In this document: in pieces, positions 43,780 through 53,880 of the stretch
How positions within the stretch are numbered: the stretch's first letter is position 1
Layout: every line of letters starts with the position of its first letter
DNA from: Selaginella moellendorffii
Lineage: Eukaryota > Streptophyta > Lycopodiopsida > Selaginellales > Selaginellaceae
DNA: 64,000 bases
Reading direction: 5' to 3'
Assembly: GCF_000143415.4 (NCBI RefSeq)
Contig: NW_003314335.1
Location: 464,113 to 528,112, forward strand
Made by a program: the position numbers and the translations under genes
The notes under the pieces: model-generated
What the model was told of the DNA's origin: nothing
The model's database searches: none
What the model saw: only the letters and a program-made list of their open reading frames with translations

Positions 43780-44751
43780 ATGGATAGATATGACTATAGC
43801 ACACAGTCACCTCTCCTTGGACAAGGTACTGATGGAGTAGTTCGTCTAGCTCGCAACAGAGTCACTGGAGCCATGGTTGCAGTGAAGAAGCTCTCAAGCA
43901 AACATGATGCAGCCGACATGATGTGGGAGTGCGCAACTCTCCGGGCATGCCAGCACAAGAACATCATCCATCTGCACTCTAAGCTCGTGACCGAGCAAGG
44001 CCTTTTCATGGTGTTTGAGCTCATGGACGAGGACTTGTTCTCGTACATATGGGACGTGAGAGAGAGAGAAGGGAAAATCCCAGAGGTTGCGGTGAGGTCC
44101 ATTATGAAGCAGATCCTGGAAGCCCTCGCCTTTGTTCATTCTAAAGGCCTAATCCATAGAGACGTCAAGAGCTCTAACGTTTTAATCAACCACAACAAGA
44201 ATCTTAACAACAGCGTTGTGATCAAGCTCATTGATTTCTCTCGTGTATGCTTTGCGAGTGCGGGCAGTTGTGAGAACATGGGAAATGTATATTACAGAGC
44301 TCCAGAGCTTCTCTTGGGTGGTGAGAAGTATATTTATGGCCGGGAGATTGATATATGGGCGGCCGGATGCATCTTCCTTGAGTTACTAACGGGATTCCCT
44401 TTTGGCGATGACGATGGAAACTTCCCTCCAAACAGTGAACTCGACGTGATGAACAGTATCGTGAAATGGATTGGACCAGTGGACGAGACGACTTGGAAAG
44501 GAGTGAACAAGCTTGAAAATTATAACACGTACAAATCAAGCTTTCCAAGGAATCCATCAAACTTGCTACAGTCTAGGCTTGGGGACTCACCTGCGTATGA
44601 TCTGCTTAGGAAGATGTTGTGTTTGAATCCCAGGGAGAGGATCACTGCTAAAGAGGCATTGGAGTCAGATTATTTTAAAACTAGTGTATGGTCTCGGGTT
44701 TCTAAGTTTCTTTACTCTATCTTTTGTACAACACTCAACCTCTTTGCATAA
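43780..44751 (+). CDS. CMGC-type (CDK-like) protein kinase with DFS motif, 323 aa
   Basis: Single-exon kinase. The start at 43780 (MDRYDYS) begins just before the Gly loop LGQGTDGVV (13-21). Other landmarks are Lys36 in VAVKK, Glu50 in alpha-C, HRDVKSSN (126-133) with Lys130 and Asn133, and YRAPELLLGG (172-181). DIWAAGCIF and LNPRERITAKEAL follow. YRAPELLLG and the insert before alpha-G place it in the CMGC group near CDKs. The metal-binding motif reads DFS (152-154) instead of DFG. The canonical TxY or Thr activation signature is not obvious. The tail ends with a hydrophobic, Cys-containing segment. An upstream in-frame ATG at 43687 would add 31 residues that lie outside the domain. A decayed copy of the gene's 3' part lies downstream. 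Confidence 0.8.
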   Translation: MDRYDYSTQSPLLGQGTDGVVRLARNRVTGAMVAVKKLSSKHDAADMMWECATLRACQHKNIIHLHSKLVTEQGLFMVFELMDEDLFSYIWDVREREGKIPEVAVRSIMKQILEALAFVHSKGLIHRDVKSSNVLINHNKNLNNSVVIKLIDFSRVCFASAGSCENMGNVYYRAPELLLGGEKYIYGREIDIWAAGCIFLELLTGFPFGDDDGNFPPNSELDVMNSIVKWIGPVDETTWKGVNKLENYNTYKSSFPRNPSNLLQSRLGDSPAYDLLRKMLCLNPRERITAKEALESDYFKTSVWSRVSKFLYSIFCTTLNLFA

Positions 44752-44904
44752 TATGTAACCCTCTCTTGCACTGTGGGCGATGGAGAATAAAAAAAGACTC
44801 TACTTTTTTAACATCTTTAGAAGCATACTGCATTTTCTTTATGCGGCCATAATACTCTTGCAGCTCCCGAGTGTGAGGAATAATTACTAACATGCTCACC
44901 TTTG

Positions 44905-45047
44905 GGGCAAGCTTGAAAAGTCAAACTTTCCATCACACTTCTACAGTCTAGGCTTGGGGACTCACTTGCGTTTGATCTCATGAGCGAAGGAGATAATCAC
45001 TGCTAAAGAGGCATCGGAGTCAGATTACTTTAAGACTGCTAAAGTTT
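44905..45047 (+). pseudogene. duplicated 3' fragment of the DFS kinase gene
   Basis: CTACAGTCTAGGCTTGGGGA and ATCACTGCTAAAGAGGCAT, both found near 44569-44660 in the kinase gene, reappear here with small deletions and the same order. There is no open frame. It is a partial tandem duplication of the last 150-200 bp of the gene. Confidence 0.75.
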
Positions 45048-46079
45048 CTCTTCCAGAATTTGAGCGAACGTTTATGATAAAGCATTTTTTTCAAACTGGA
45101 GTCTAGAAAGTTATTGATCAATTCAATTTACCTTTTAAAGAGATGATATTCAAACTAACACTTAGCTGGAGGGTCTTCATGTTGGAGTTCAATCTGTCTA
45201 GCATGCATTCTATTTTTATAGTTTTCGTGCTTGACCTCTTCAATCTACAACTTGAGAATACTGCTCTTAAAAGCTCTCAGTGTCCAAAGCTTGAGTTATG
45301 GCCTTAAGGACAACATTTGTAAAACAAGTTTAATACAAAACATTTCTATCTGATTAATGTATAATAAAGTTTTTTGGTATATATCTGAATATATTTAGAT
45401 ATTTTGAGACATTTAACGCTAAAATAAAGCTGTTTTAACTAATGCCTAATCCTCAAGAGATTCTACAGCCATGAAATGGTACTGGCTTAATCTTTATATG
45501 AGCTTTTTCAGTGCGAGGGTATATCCTTGTAAATTTAAATTGAATTGGAATTTTCCAATTGTACCAGCCACTTCCAAAGGCACCAGACTTTATTATACAC
45601 TGCATGTGACCCCTCTTGTGCATAAGAAAGAATATGTTTTTCTTTTCAATAAGTAAAAAAATTAAATCATGTTAATGCCGATGCAAGGCCCTACATAGCA
45701 CTAAGGCATACCTTTTTCAGAAAATATCAAGCTGACCACAACTCATAAAAAACTTGAAGTCCATTTATTATGCAATTTTGTAACATTTAAGATCCAACCT
45801 GAACTCTTCTGTGGCCTCCGACACAATTAAATAACTTAACAACTTTATTAAATATGTGCTAACAATGCAAAGCAGCTCAGGTGAGGAATAAAAGAGAGTA
45901 ACACATTCGCGAGGAATTTAAACACATCCCATTGGTGCCTCAAGATGGGCACTGCAAGATACACTATTACACCAGTAGAACATGCTCCACAACACTTTGT
46001 GAGAACACATGAGTGTTATTCCAACAAGATCATAGGGGATACCAGTTATTGCAGCATTGGAAGTCAATGGACGAGATGA
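45048..46079. other. AT-rich interval without a recognised gene
   Basis: No coding signal apart from a short frame at 45471-45656 with no known domain. The right part (after about 45900) probably holds the 3' untranslated region of the cysteine-rich peptide gene. Confidence 0.5.
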
Positions 46080-46325
46080 TCATTCAGCAATGTCAACACC
46101 ATCTTCAAAAATCTCATTGCCCTCCATGTCAAAAATCTGAGTAGAGGCACCAGGGCAGCCCCATCCACAGCAACCAGATGGTGTTTTCTGATGGCATCTT
46201 CCAGGCCCCCCCCGGACCCCATAGCAGCAGCCAGTAGAACATTGCGAACTATAATTACATGCCATTGCAGTGGGCAGTAGCATAAGTGCTATCACAAACA
46301 GAACAAAGAAAGCCCCAATCTTCAT
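46080..46325 (-). CDS. secreted eight-cysteine peptide precursor, 81 aa (knottin-like spacing)
   Basis: Small intronless gene. Residues 1-22 form a signal peptide (KIGAFFVLFVIALMLLP core) with a likely cut after AMA, just before the first Cys. The mature part has eight Cys at 23, 29, 33, 34, 44, 52, 53 and 57, spaced C-X5-C-X3-CC-X9-C-X7-CC-X3-C. The first six follow the C...C...CC...C...C order of inhibitor cystine knot peptides, and an extra pair is added near the end. An acidic tail of about 22 residues (58-79 region, many Asp/Glu) follows and may be a removable propeptide. I do not recognise the family. Plant peptides of this size with many Cys are often defence or signalling molecules, but that is inference. 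A TATA box lies about 50 bp upstream and an annexin gene diverges from it. Confidence 0.75.
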   Translation of the reverse strand: MKIGAFFVLFVIALMLLPTAMACNYSSQCSTGCCYGVRGGPGRCHQKTPSGCCGWGCPGASTQIFDMEGNEIFEDGVDIAE

Positions 46326-46373
46326 AGCTCTGAGAAAACCTTATCCTCACTTCTACTAGATGGGCAGGGGGGT

Positions 46374-46379
46374 CTTATA
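46374..46379 (-). promoter_or_regulatory. TATA box of the cysteine-rich peptide gene
   Basis: CTATAAGA on the minus strand sits about 50 bp upstream of the ATG at 46325, a normal distance for a short leader. The gene shares a 336-bp intergenic region with the divergent annexin gene. Confidence 0.5.
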
Positions 46380-46494
46380 GTCGAAGCCACTGAAAAAAAG
46401 ACCACTTGGTACGAGCTCGATTTGCTTGATTTCATGATTAAATCTAAACCAAAATATATAAAGTTTTTCCATAAATCATGCTCAACTAAACACA

Positions 46495-48200
46495 AGATCT
46501 CTCGTATATTCTTTTCTGTCATCATTGTGCCACGCGGCGGTCTATTTTACGAAATCCGCGTCTTAAATTCCAATGTCGCGTTCTTTGCTCCGCTAGGGAT
46601 TCCTTTCACTAAATTTCTTCTCCCATCTAGAGTCGCCATTGCGCTTGGATTCGCTACTGCAATGTCCACGATCACAGTGCCGCCGATGCTTCCCCCCGTC
46701 CAGCAAGATTGCCAGGCCTTGCATCACGCTTTCAAAGGTGAGATCGATCGCTCGCGATCACCGAGATCACAGATGTAACTCTTCTTCTTTCCGCCAGGAT
46801 TTGGATGCGATGAGAAGCACGTCATACAAATTCTGGCGCACAGGAATTACTTGCAGCGGAGAGAGCTGGTAAACGCTTACAGAAGCATGTATGGAGAGGA
46901 TCTCTTGCGAAGATTGGAGAAAGAGCTCCACGGGAATCTCGAGGTGAGTTTAGTTTCTCAAGAACTTCGTGTGCGAATATTAAAATCTATCTTCCAGCAA
47001 GCAGTGCTGCTGTGGATGATGGAGCCAGCTGAAAGGGACGCGGTGTTAATCAGAGATGCGATGAAAGGACTGGGTACCAAAGATAAGACGCTGATCGAGA
47101 TCATCTGCTCGAGAACTCCCTCGCAGCTCTACTACATACGCCAGGCATATCAAACCAAGTATCATCGCTCCCTGGACAAAGACATTCAATCAGACACAAG
47201 TGGTGACTATAGAAAGGTGAGAAGAATACGAAAATCTCTTACCTCGATCGATCAAACGAGTTTTCACGAGCTTGTTCTTTGTCTTTGATTTTGCAGTTGC
47301 TCCTGGCCTTTGCGAGTGGACAGCGGCCAGAGGGGCCTCACGTAGACATGCATTTAGCTGACGCCGACGCCAGAGAGTTGTATAGAGCTGGAGAAGGAAG
47401 GCTTGGCACCGACGAGTCGACTTTCATTCGCGTTTTCTCGACGAGGAGTGCCGCGCAGCTCCACGCCGCATTCGCAGCCTACAAACACCTGTACAAGCGC
47501 GACATTGACAAAGTAAGCATCTATCCAGTGTCCAAAAAGCTGCCTAGTTCTTAAAGTTGGAAGGAAGGAAAGTGAAAACTTACTTTTGCTGGTAGGCCAT
47601 AAAGCGAGAAACTTCCGGGGACTTCGAAGATGCTCTGAGGCTGATCGTTAAGTCCGTAACAAGGCCTGGACGATACTTCGCCAAGGTTTGTCACGTTTTT
47701 TTCTTGCTTCCGTCCTTCCTTCGAAACTTACGCGTATTCTCTGCGTCCAGGTTTTGTATGACTCGATGAAACGTATGGGAACCGACGATTCGACGCTGAT
47801 TAGAGTGGTCGTCACCAGGGCCGAGCAGGATATGCAGTACATCAAGGCGGATTTCTACCAAAAGTACAAGAAGCCATTAGAATCAATGATCTCGGGTGAC
47901 ACTTCTGGAAACTACAAACACTTCTTGCTCAGCCTCGTCGGGGGGCACTGACGGGTCAATAGCCTGTAAATACAGCGCGTGAATTGGATTTTTTTTTCTT
48001 CTAGAAAGACTAAAACTTAGGACGAGTACCTCAAAAAGTTCGCAGAAATTATCCTCAGATAGAACACAGCCAAGATTCTCGGTCACCAGACACTGTAAAA
48101 TCTCTTTCCGAGAAGCTGGTGCTCGAGAGGCGTGAGCCACGCTGATGTAAGTTTCCAGATTGTGTATAGTACCATCTACAACACAACATTGTTGTTACGT
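46495..48200. repeat. inverted duplication, left arm
   Basis: This arm matches the reverse complement of about 53560-55215. It runs from TCTCTCGTATATTCTT in the annexin promoter to the first bases of the last NTAQ1 exon (CTGATGTAAGTTTCCAGATTG). Exons are almost identical between arms, while introns and promoter show moderate substitutions and small indels. Confidence 0.9.
46662..47951 (+). CDS. annexin (copy A)
   Basis: Plant annexin of about 315 residues with four annexin repeats, a calcium-dependent phospholipid-binding protein of the cytosol and membranes. The start at 46662 gives MSTITVPPMLPP, then repeat I with KGFGCDEKHVIQILAHR, repeat II with KGLGTKDKTLIEIICSRTPSQL, repeat III with EGRLGTDESTFIRVFSTRS, and repeat IV with KRMGTDDSTLIRVVVTRAEQDM and [17 protein letters not shown]. 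The GxGT-type calcium loop is altered in repeat I (GFGCDE) and is clearest in repeat IV. Six exons have 50-90 bp introns. It ends at TGA 47949-47951, overlapping the presumed end of the antisense NTAQ1 gene. Copy B differs at only about five residues. Confidence 0.92.
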
Positions 48201-48976
48201 CTTTGTTTACGATGAAAGAACTTAAACTAAGTACCTTGCGACACAATGCATTCGTAATCTGGCGGAGCGGCCAGCCAACCCCCATCACTGGTTTTCATAT
48301 GTCTTCTATCTGATGCGAAGTATCTTAAGAAATTGTGAGCAGAAACAACTCTGAAAAGCCTGTGACAAAAACAAAGAAACATGAGCACGATACCGAATTA
48401 AAACAAGGAGAGTGTTTCTTACCGGTCGAGCGAGTGTTTCTTCACAACTAGTGGCTTGAGAGCTTCATTGACGTAGGAACTAAAAGCAACGGGAAGTCCA
48501 AGGGATGTATCCAAATCCCAAACACTGGCTTCATCGGGTGTGGAGGATGAAAATCTCTTCTAGGAATTTTTTTTCTCGCAAAGAGTCAGAGAAAGCCTGT
48601 AATCCAAGAGCTAGCAGACCTGGATGCAAATGACGTGGTAGTCCCAAACACAAAATCCATCATCGCGGCTGCTGTTCTTCTGGCACCAAATTGGAAACTG
48701 GAAAAACAGCAAATGAAAATGAGAAGAAGTTAGAACTGAGATGAAAAGCCTCTACTGCTGCGAAAATCAGCACCAGCCTGTTTATCAGCGCTGAGGAGGA
48801 AGACAACGAAGAGATCCGAGGCATCTGGCAGCGCGATATTGAGCTCCATCAGAGCTTTGCAAAGCAAGAACACATTCTCCTCACTGAGAATCACGGATAG
48901 GTGAGATGATCGCCGCGATCGGATCCAATCCATACCAGTAGCAAGAAGTGTAGACGAGCGCCTTCCTCGCATCCAT
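47883..48976 (-). CDS. NTAQ1: protein N-terminal glutamine amidohydrolase (NTAQ1)
   Basis: Deamidates N-terminal Gln to Glu in the Arg/N-degron pathway. Exon 1 (48976-48936) reads ALVYTSCY and ends in TG. A 52-bp intron follows and exon 2 (from 48883) supplies the T, so the catalytic Cys in [11 protein letters not shown] is split by a phase-2 intron. Later exons give FPIWCQK, then [10 protein letters not shown] with the catalytic His, VWDLDTSL with the catalytic Asp, [24 protein letters not shown] and [13 protein letters not shown]. The catalytic triad is therefore complete. The second intron appears to start with GC (CAG/GCTGGT), a rare GC-AG type. The C-terminal exon, continued to a stop at 47883, overlaps the annexin A coding end by about 69 bp. 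An intron near 48035 is possible and does not change the frame. The gene diverges from the ceramidase gene with 220 bp between starts. Confidence 0.85.
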
Positions 48977-49196
48977 AGCTCCTCGCATTCTTCGAAATAT
49001 TTCTCCCAAGCCCTAATATAAAGATTCCGGAATATGCATAGCGTCGGAGAACTTGTCCACGTCACTCCAGGGCTTTCTTTCTTTTCTGGCGCCCTGTTCT
49101 TCGCTTGTCTTGCACTGCCAGCGAAAGCGCAACTATTCATGCTCTCCACCACCGCCATTTTGGTTGCTCCACAGTGACCTAGATCGTCGCAGGGGA

Positions 49197-51886
49197 ATGG
49201 GAGCGCCAGTCTTCGCCGCCGCGATTTCGATCGCCTTGCTCGCGGCCAGCGCCAGCGGCGATTTCCTGGTAGGATTGGGGAGCTACGATGTCACAGGGCC
49301 GGCGGCAGATGTAAATATGATGGGCTACGCCGATCCCTCGCAGAATGCCGCTGGAATCCATCTGCGCCTCAGGGCGCGGAGCTTCATCGTGGCGGAATCC
49401 GGCGCGGATGGGAGGCGAGTAGCGTTTGTGAACGTGGATTCGTGCATGGGATCGCAAGCGATCACGATCAAAGTTCTTTCCAAGCTCAAGGACAGGTAAA
49501 TATTTCTTTCTCTTCCACGATCGTGAGTGAGTTCTTCACTCTTTCTTTTGTGTGAGAGGAGGTATGGAGACACCTACAGTGAGAAGAATGTGATCATCAG
49601 TGGCATTCACACGCACTCTGGCCCTGGCGGTTACTTACAATACGTTCTCTACATTGTCACCTCCATCGGATTCGTCAAGCAATCTTTCAACGCTCTCGTG
49701 GATGGGATTTTCAGCAGCATTGTCCAGGCTCACGAGAATTTGAGGCCTGGTTCCATCTTACTCAATGAAGGTTAGAGATGGTGATCTCTCGATTCTAAAG
49801 TTTACTTCTCTCCAGGTGAGCTTTTGGATGCAAATATTAATCGTAGTCCCAGCGCGTATCTCAACAATCCCGTGGAAGAAAGGAAACGATACAAGTATAA
49901 TGTTGACAAGAACATGGTGCTCCTCAAGTTTTTGGACAGCAAACGAGCTCCGATCGGCTCTTTCAGCTGGTTTCCAGTCCATTGTACGTCGATGAATCGG
50001 ACCAACGAGCTTATAAGTGGTGACAACAAAGGTGCTGCTGCGCATTTCATGGAAGCTTGGTTTGACAAACAGCTAGAACAAGAAGGTACTGAGGTTAGAT
50101 CTTAGTTTTTCCTTTGCTCGTTTCTAGTTCTTTCACCGTTTCTTAGAACCAGGAAACTTGACTGAATTACAGATCCAACCATTGAAATGCTTGGAAAACC
50201 AGGTTGGACGATGAATGCTAGTGTTACCATTCGCAACAGGCGGAGGCTTGTTGGTGATTCCAGCTCGCCTTTCATCGCTGCGTTCTCTCAGAGCAACGAG
50301 GGAGACGTCTCTCCAAACACTCTGGGGGCCTTTTGCGCTGATAGTACCGTGGCTTGTGAGTTCAACCATAGCACCTGTGATGGACGGAACGAGCAGTGCA
50401 TTGGTCGTGGTCCTGGGTATGTAAAGTGGTTGTTTGTTTGTTGGTTTCATGGTTCCCGAAGTTTTCAAGTTTCTCACGCGATGACTTTGCAGATACCCGG
50501 ACCACTTTGCGAGCACTAAGATCATTGCTCAAAAACAGCTCCAGAAAGCAATAGAGCTATTCCGAAGCGCGAAAGAACAGGTGGTAGGACGAGTAAATTA
50601 CAAGCAAACTTTCGTCGATTTTACTCGTCTTAAAGTAACTCTCACCGCTGCAAACGGAACGACGTCAACGGTCACGACTTGTCCGGCTGCTGTTGGCTTT
50701 AGCTTCGCAGCGGGCACGACTGACGGTCCTGGAGCTTTCGATTTTACACAAGGCGATACCAAGGTATTACCTTAAAAACTTTTCCATAGTTTTCACTCTC
50801 TCACACTCGAGGCAGGGAAATGCGTTTTGGCGAATAGTTCGAGCGGCGCTGAAAACGCCAAACAAAGCACAGGTCGATTGTCAGTATCCAAAGCCAATTT
50901 TGATCGACACGGGCGAGATGACATTTCCATACGACTGGGCTGTAAGTCTTCTCTTGATGTCGTTCGTAGTTTTTTTACTTCCTGTCTGGTTTTTTCAGCC
51001 TTCAGTTCTTCCGATCCAAATCTCGCAGATCGGCCAACTTATCATCCTCTCGGTGCCTGCAGGTAGGTTGTTTTATTCTGTTTTGCGTGTTCGTGTTCCA
51101 TTTACGTTTGTCTTCCAGAGTTTAGTACCATGGCAGGACGACGATTGAGAGATGCCGTCAAAGAAACTCTCGTCGCTAAAGGTCGTGGCCAATTTGGTCC
51201 GAAAACTCGCGTCGTCATCGCTGGCCTCTCCAACGATTACTCTCAGTACGTGACCACTTTCGAGGAGTATCAAATCCAGCGTTACGAGGTTGGTCTCTTT
51301 TCTCTTGTTTCTTTGTTCCTGACTCCATGCTCAGGGTGCCTCGACGCTGTTTGGTCCTCACACTCTGAGCGGATATCTCCAAGAATTCCGGAAGCTCGCG
51401 ATCGCTCTAGCCGAGAACAGTAACGTCGACTCCGGGCCATCTCCGCCGGACCTTCTTGGCAAGCAGCTAGAGCTTCTCCCACCTGTGGTGATGGATACCA
51501 CTCCAGTCGGTGTCGACTTTGGCGATGCCAAGAACAACGTAAAGAGAGGCGCGAGTTACCGACCTGGGGACGTTGTGGAGGTGGTCTTCTGGACGGGCTG
51601 CCCAAGGAACGATTTGCTCACGGAGAAAAGCTTTAGCTCCGTGGAGATCGAGCAAAGCGATGGCTCCTGGCGATCGCTCTACGATGACAATGACTGGAGC
51701 GTGAGATTCCTGTGGAGGAGGCCGTCGTCGCTGAGCTCCAGGAGCTACGCAACGATTAGATGGGAGATACCCCAGGAAGTAAAGGCAGGGACTTACCGGA
51801 TCTCGCATTTTGGAGCGAGCAAGAGCTTGTTTGGAAGCGTGAGGCCTTTCTCTGGAAGCTCCAACTCCTTCCAAGTGAAATTGTAA
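49197..51886 (+). CDS. neutral ceramidase
   Basis: Hydrolyses ceramide to sphingoid base and fatty acid. The start at 49197 begins a signal peptide (VFAAAISIALLAASASG), so it enters the secretory pathway. Visible family motifs are GLGSYDVTGPAADVNMMGYA, the zinc-binding HTHSGPGGY and WFPVHCTSM, SNEGDVSPNT with the nucleophile Ser, DCQYPKPILIDTGEM, GLSNDYSQYVTTFEEY and RYEGASTLFGPHT. A C-terminal Ig-like domain ends in SNSFQVKL. The stop is at 51884-51886. About ten exons have short introns. Length and motif order are those of plant and animal neutral ceramidases, and no break was found. It lies between the annexin copies next to a GPI-remodelling gene. Confidence 0.93.
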
Positions 51887-51903
51887 GCCAAGAGAGATGA
51901 AAG

Positions 51904-51953
51904 AACCCTAAAATTTCGCGAAGAGCCCTAAACTTGGCAAAGAACCCTAAAAA
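51904..51953. promoter_or_regulatory. cluster of three telo-box-like motifs
   Basis: ACCCTAAAA, GCCCTAAAC and ACCCTAAAAA occur at about 16-20 bp spacing between the ceramidase stop and the PGAP3-like start. They resemble plant telo boxes and the plant telomere repeat. They may act in the downstream gene's promoter. Confidence 0.4.
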
Positions 51954-52037
51954 CAGAGAGCGTAAAAATAATTGTTTATTTGGATCTTTAGGTCAACCTT
52001 GTTATCGGCAATTTTTCCTTTCTTTACTACTCTGGGC

Positions 52038-53379
52038 ATGGCGGATCGAGCTTGGCCGCCATTGTTCGTCATTGCCGTGGAGATCCTGCTGCTCGCGCTC
52101 TTCTGCGGAGCGAGCGCCGGCGATCGGGATCCCAGCTACAGGTATGCGCCATTGGGATAGGGAAATTTTGCGTGGAAATTCCAGTCGCTCCGCAAGGGCG
52201 CTCATTGTCCCCGCCATGCTTTCTTTGACGCAGGGATTGCGTGGAGTCGTGCCAGAGCAGCGGCTGCATCGGGGATCTGTGCTTCTCATCGTGCAATGCG
52301 TCCACATTCTCTGGAAAGAAAGAGGAGGAGCCGATCTATTTGAGCATCACGCGATGGGATTGTCCGAGCGAGTGTCGCTACCAATGCATGACCCGGCGAG
52401 AAGATGAAAGAGCTCTGGCCGGAGAGAAGCCTGTCAAGTATCACGGAAAGTGGCCGTTTGATCGAATTTATGGTGTCCAGGTACGTAAGTTTGTTGTTCT
52501 TTCTTTCCTTTCGTGTTCCATCACTGTGCTGAGCTTCTTCTCTTTTTTTTTTTTCCACTTCTAGGAACCCGCTGCCGTGTTCTTCTCGCTACTTAATCTC
52601 TTCGCTCACGTCTGGGGTCTCGGATCGTTCCTCTCCACTGTGTACTACGAGCTTCCTCGAGGAAGAAAAGGACCATACTACGAATTCGTGGGACTCTGGA
52701 CGGTGTATGGGCTGCTTTCGATACATTCCTGGTTTTGGAGCGTGGTCTTTCATACAAGGTGTGGAACTTGGACTTGTTTCTTTCTTTTGTTCTTTAAGCT
52801 CGATAGATTGCTTCCTTTGCTCAGAGACACGCCAGTTCACGAGAGCTGGGACTACTCCTCAGCCGTGGCCACGCTTGGCTTCTCGCTCATCTTGGCCATC
52901 ACTAGAACACTGAGCATCAAAACCGAGGCGGCTCGAGTCATGGTCTCCGCGCCGTGCATTGGTTTCATAGCGACTCACATTTGCTACCTCAACTTTTACG
53001 AATTCGACTACGGTGAGATACTTTGTTGACACTTCCAAGAGAATTAAGTTTTTCCTTTCATTTGTTTTGCCTAGGCTGGAACATGATCGTGTGTGTGGTG
53101 ATGGGTCTAAGCCAACTTCTCTTCTGGCTGGTTTGGGCCATCGTCTCCAAGCATCCATCGAGATTAAAGGTATGGACTGTGGGACTGGGAACTTTGGGGG
53201 CGATGCTGCTCGAGCTATACGATTTTCCGCCGCTGGGAGGCCAGTTTGATGCTCACTCGCTGTGGCATTTGGGGACGATCCCTCTCACTTTTCTCTGGTG
53301 GAGCTTTGTCAAGGACGACGCCGTCGCGAGAACGTCAAGGCTCGTCAAGAGGAACCAAACCGTGAAGAAAGTAGAGTGA
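52038..53379 (+). CDS. PGAP3/PER1-like GPI-anchor lipid-remodelling protein
   Basis: Membrane protein of the PER1 family (CREST superfamily), which removes an acyl chain from GPI anchors in the ER or Golgi. The start at 52038 begins a signal peptide (FVIAVEILLLALFCGAS). The luminal Cys-rich part follows, with DCVESCQSSGC and CPSECRYQCM, then PVKYHGKWPF. Seven hydrophobic segments follow, carrying the expected His and Asp residues: HVWGL, WSVVFHTRDTPVHESWDY, and FDAHSLWHLGTIP near the end. It ends with a basic tail at TGA 53377-53379. Five or six exons. It shares lipid-anchor biology with the neighbouring ceramidase, though co-regulation is only a guess. The inverted-duplication arm begins about 180 bp downstream. 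Confidence 0.9.
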
Positions 53380-53564
53380 AGGAAATGGGCTGTATAGGAT
53401 TTTTGTAAAATGGAATATGCTTTTCCAAAACCTTGTTTAGCCGACCGGAATTAGATTCCTTTTGTTGTCCATTATACACAAAATCTAGAGCGGGATTCCA
53501 ATTCCAACTCGATCGATCGATCCAATTCCAATCGAGGAGAATGTCTGCTGTGTCAGATTACGAT

Positions 53565-53880
53565 GACAAGGTACAAAGACATAACGAGAATGTTGTGCTG
53601 TAGATGGTACTGTTCACAATCTGGAAACTTACATCAGCGTGGCTCACGCCTCTCGAGCACCAGCTTCTCGGAAAAAGATCTTACAGTGTCTGGTGACCGA
53701 GAATCTTGGCTGTGTTCTATTCTACGAACTTTTTGTCCTACGTGTTACTTTCTGGAAGAAAAAAATCCCATTCACGCACTATGTATTTACAGGCTATTGA
53801 CTTGTCAGTGCCCCCCGACGAGGCTGAGCAGGAAGTGTCTGTAGTTTCCAGAAGTGTCACCCGAGATCATTGATTCTAAT
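53565..53880 (+). pseudogene. truncated copy of the last NTAQ1 exon
   Basis: The plus strand reads [20 protein letters not shown] and then [14 protein letters not shown], as in NTAQ1. It then loses the SEDNFC codons and runs out of frame. No upstream exons exist. It was carried along with the annexin in the inverted duplication, and upstream of 53560 the similarity stops. Confidence 0.85.

Noticed and set aside
48881-48890. Apparent loss of the NTAQ1 catalytic Cys (an open frame reads LSEENV instead of CEENV).
   Set aside because: The frame reads through an intron. Splicing 48936 to 48883 restores CYCEENV, with the preceding exon giving YTSCY as expected for the family.
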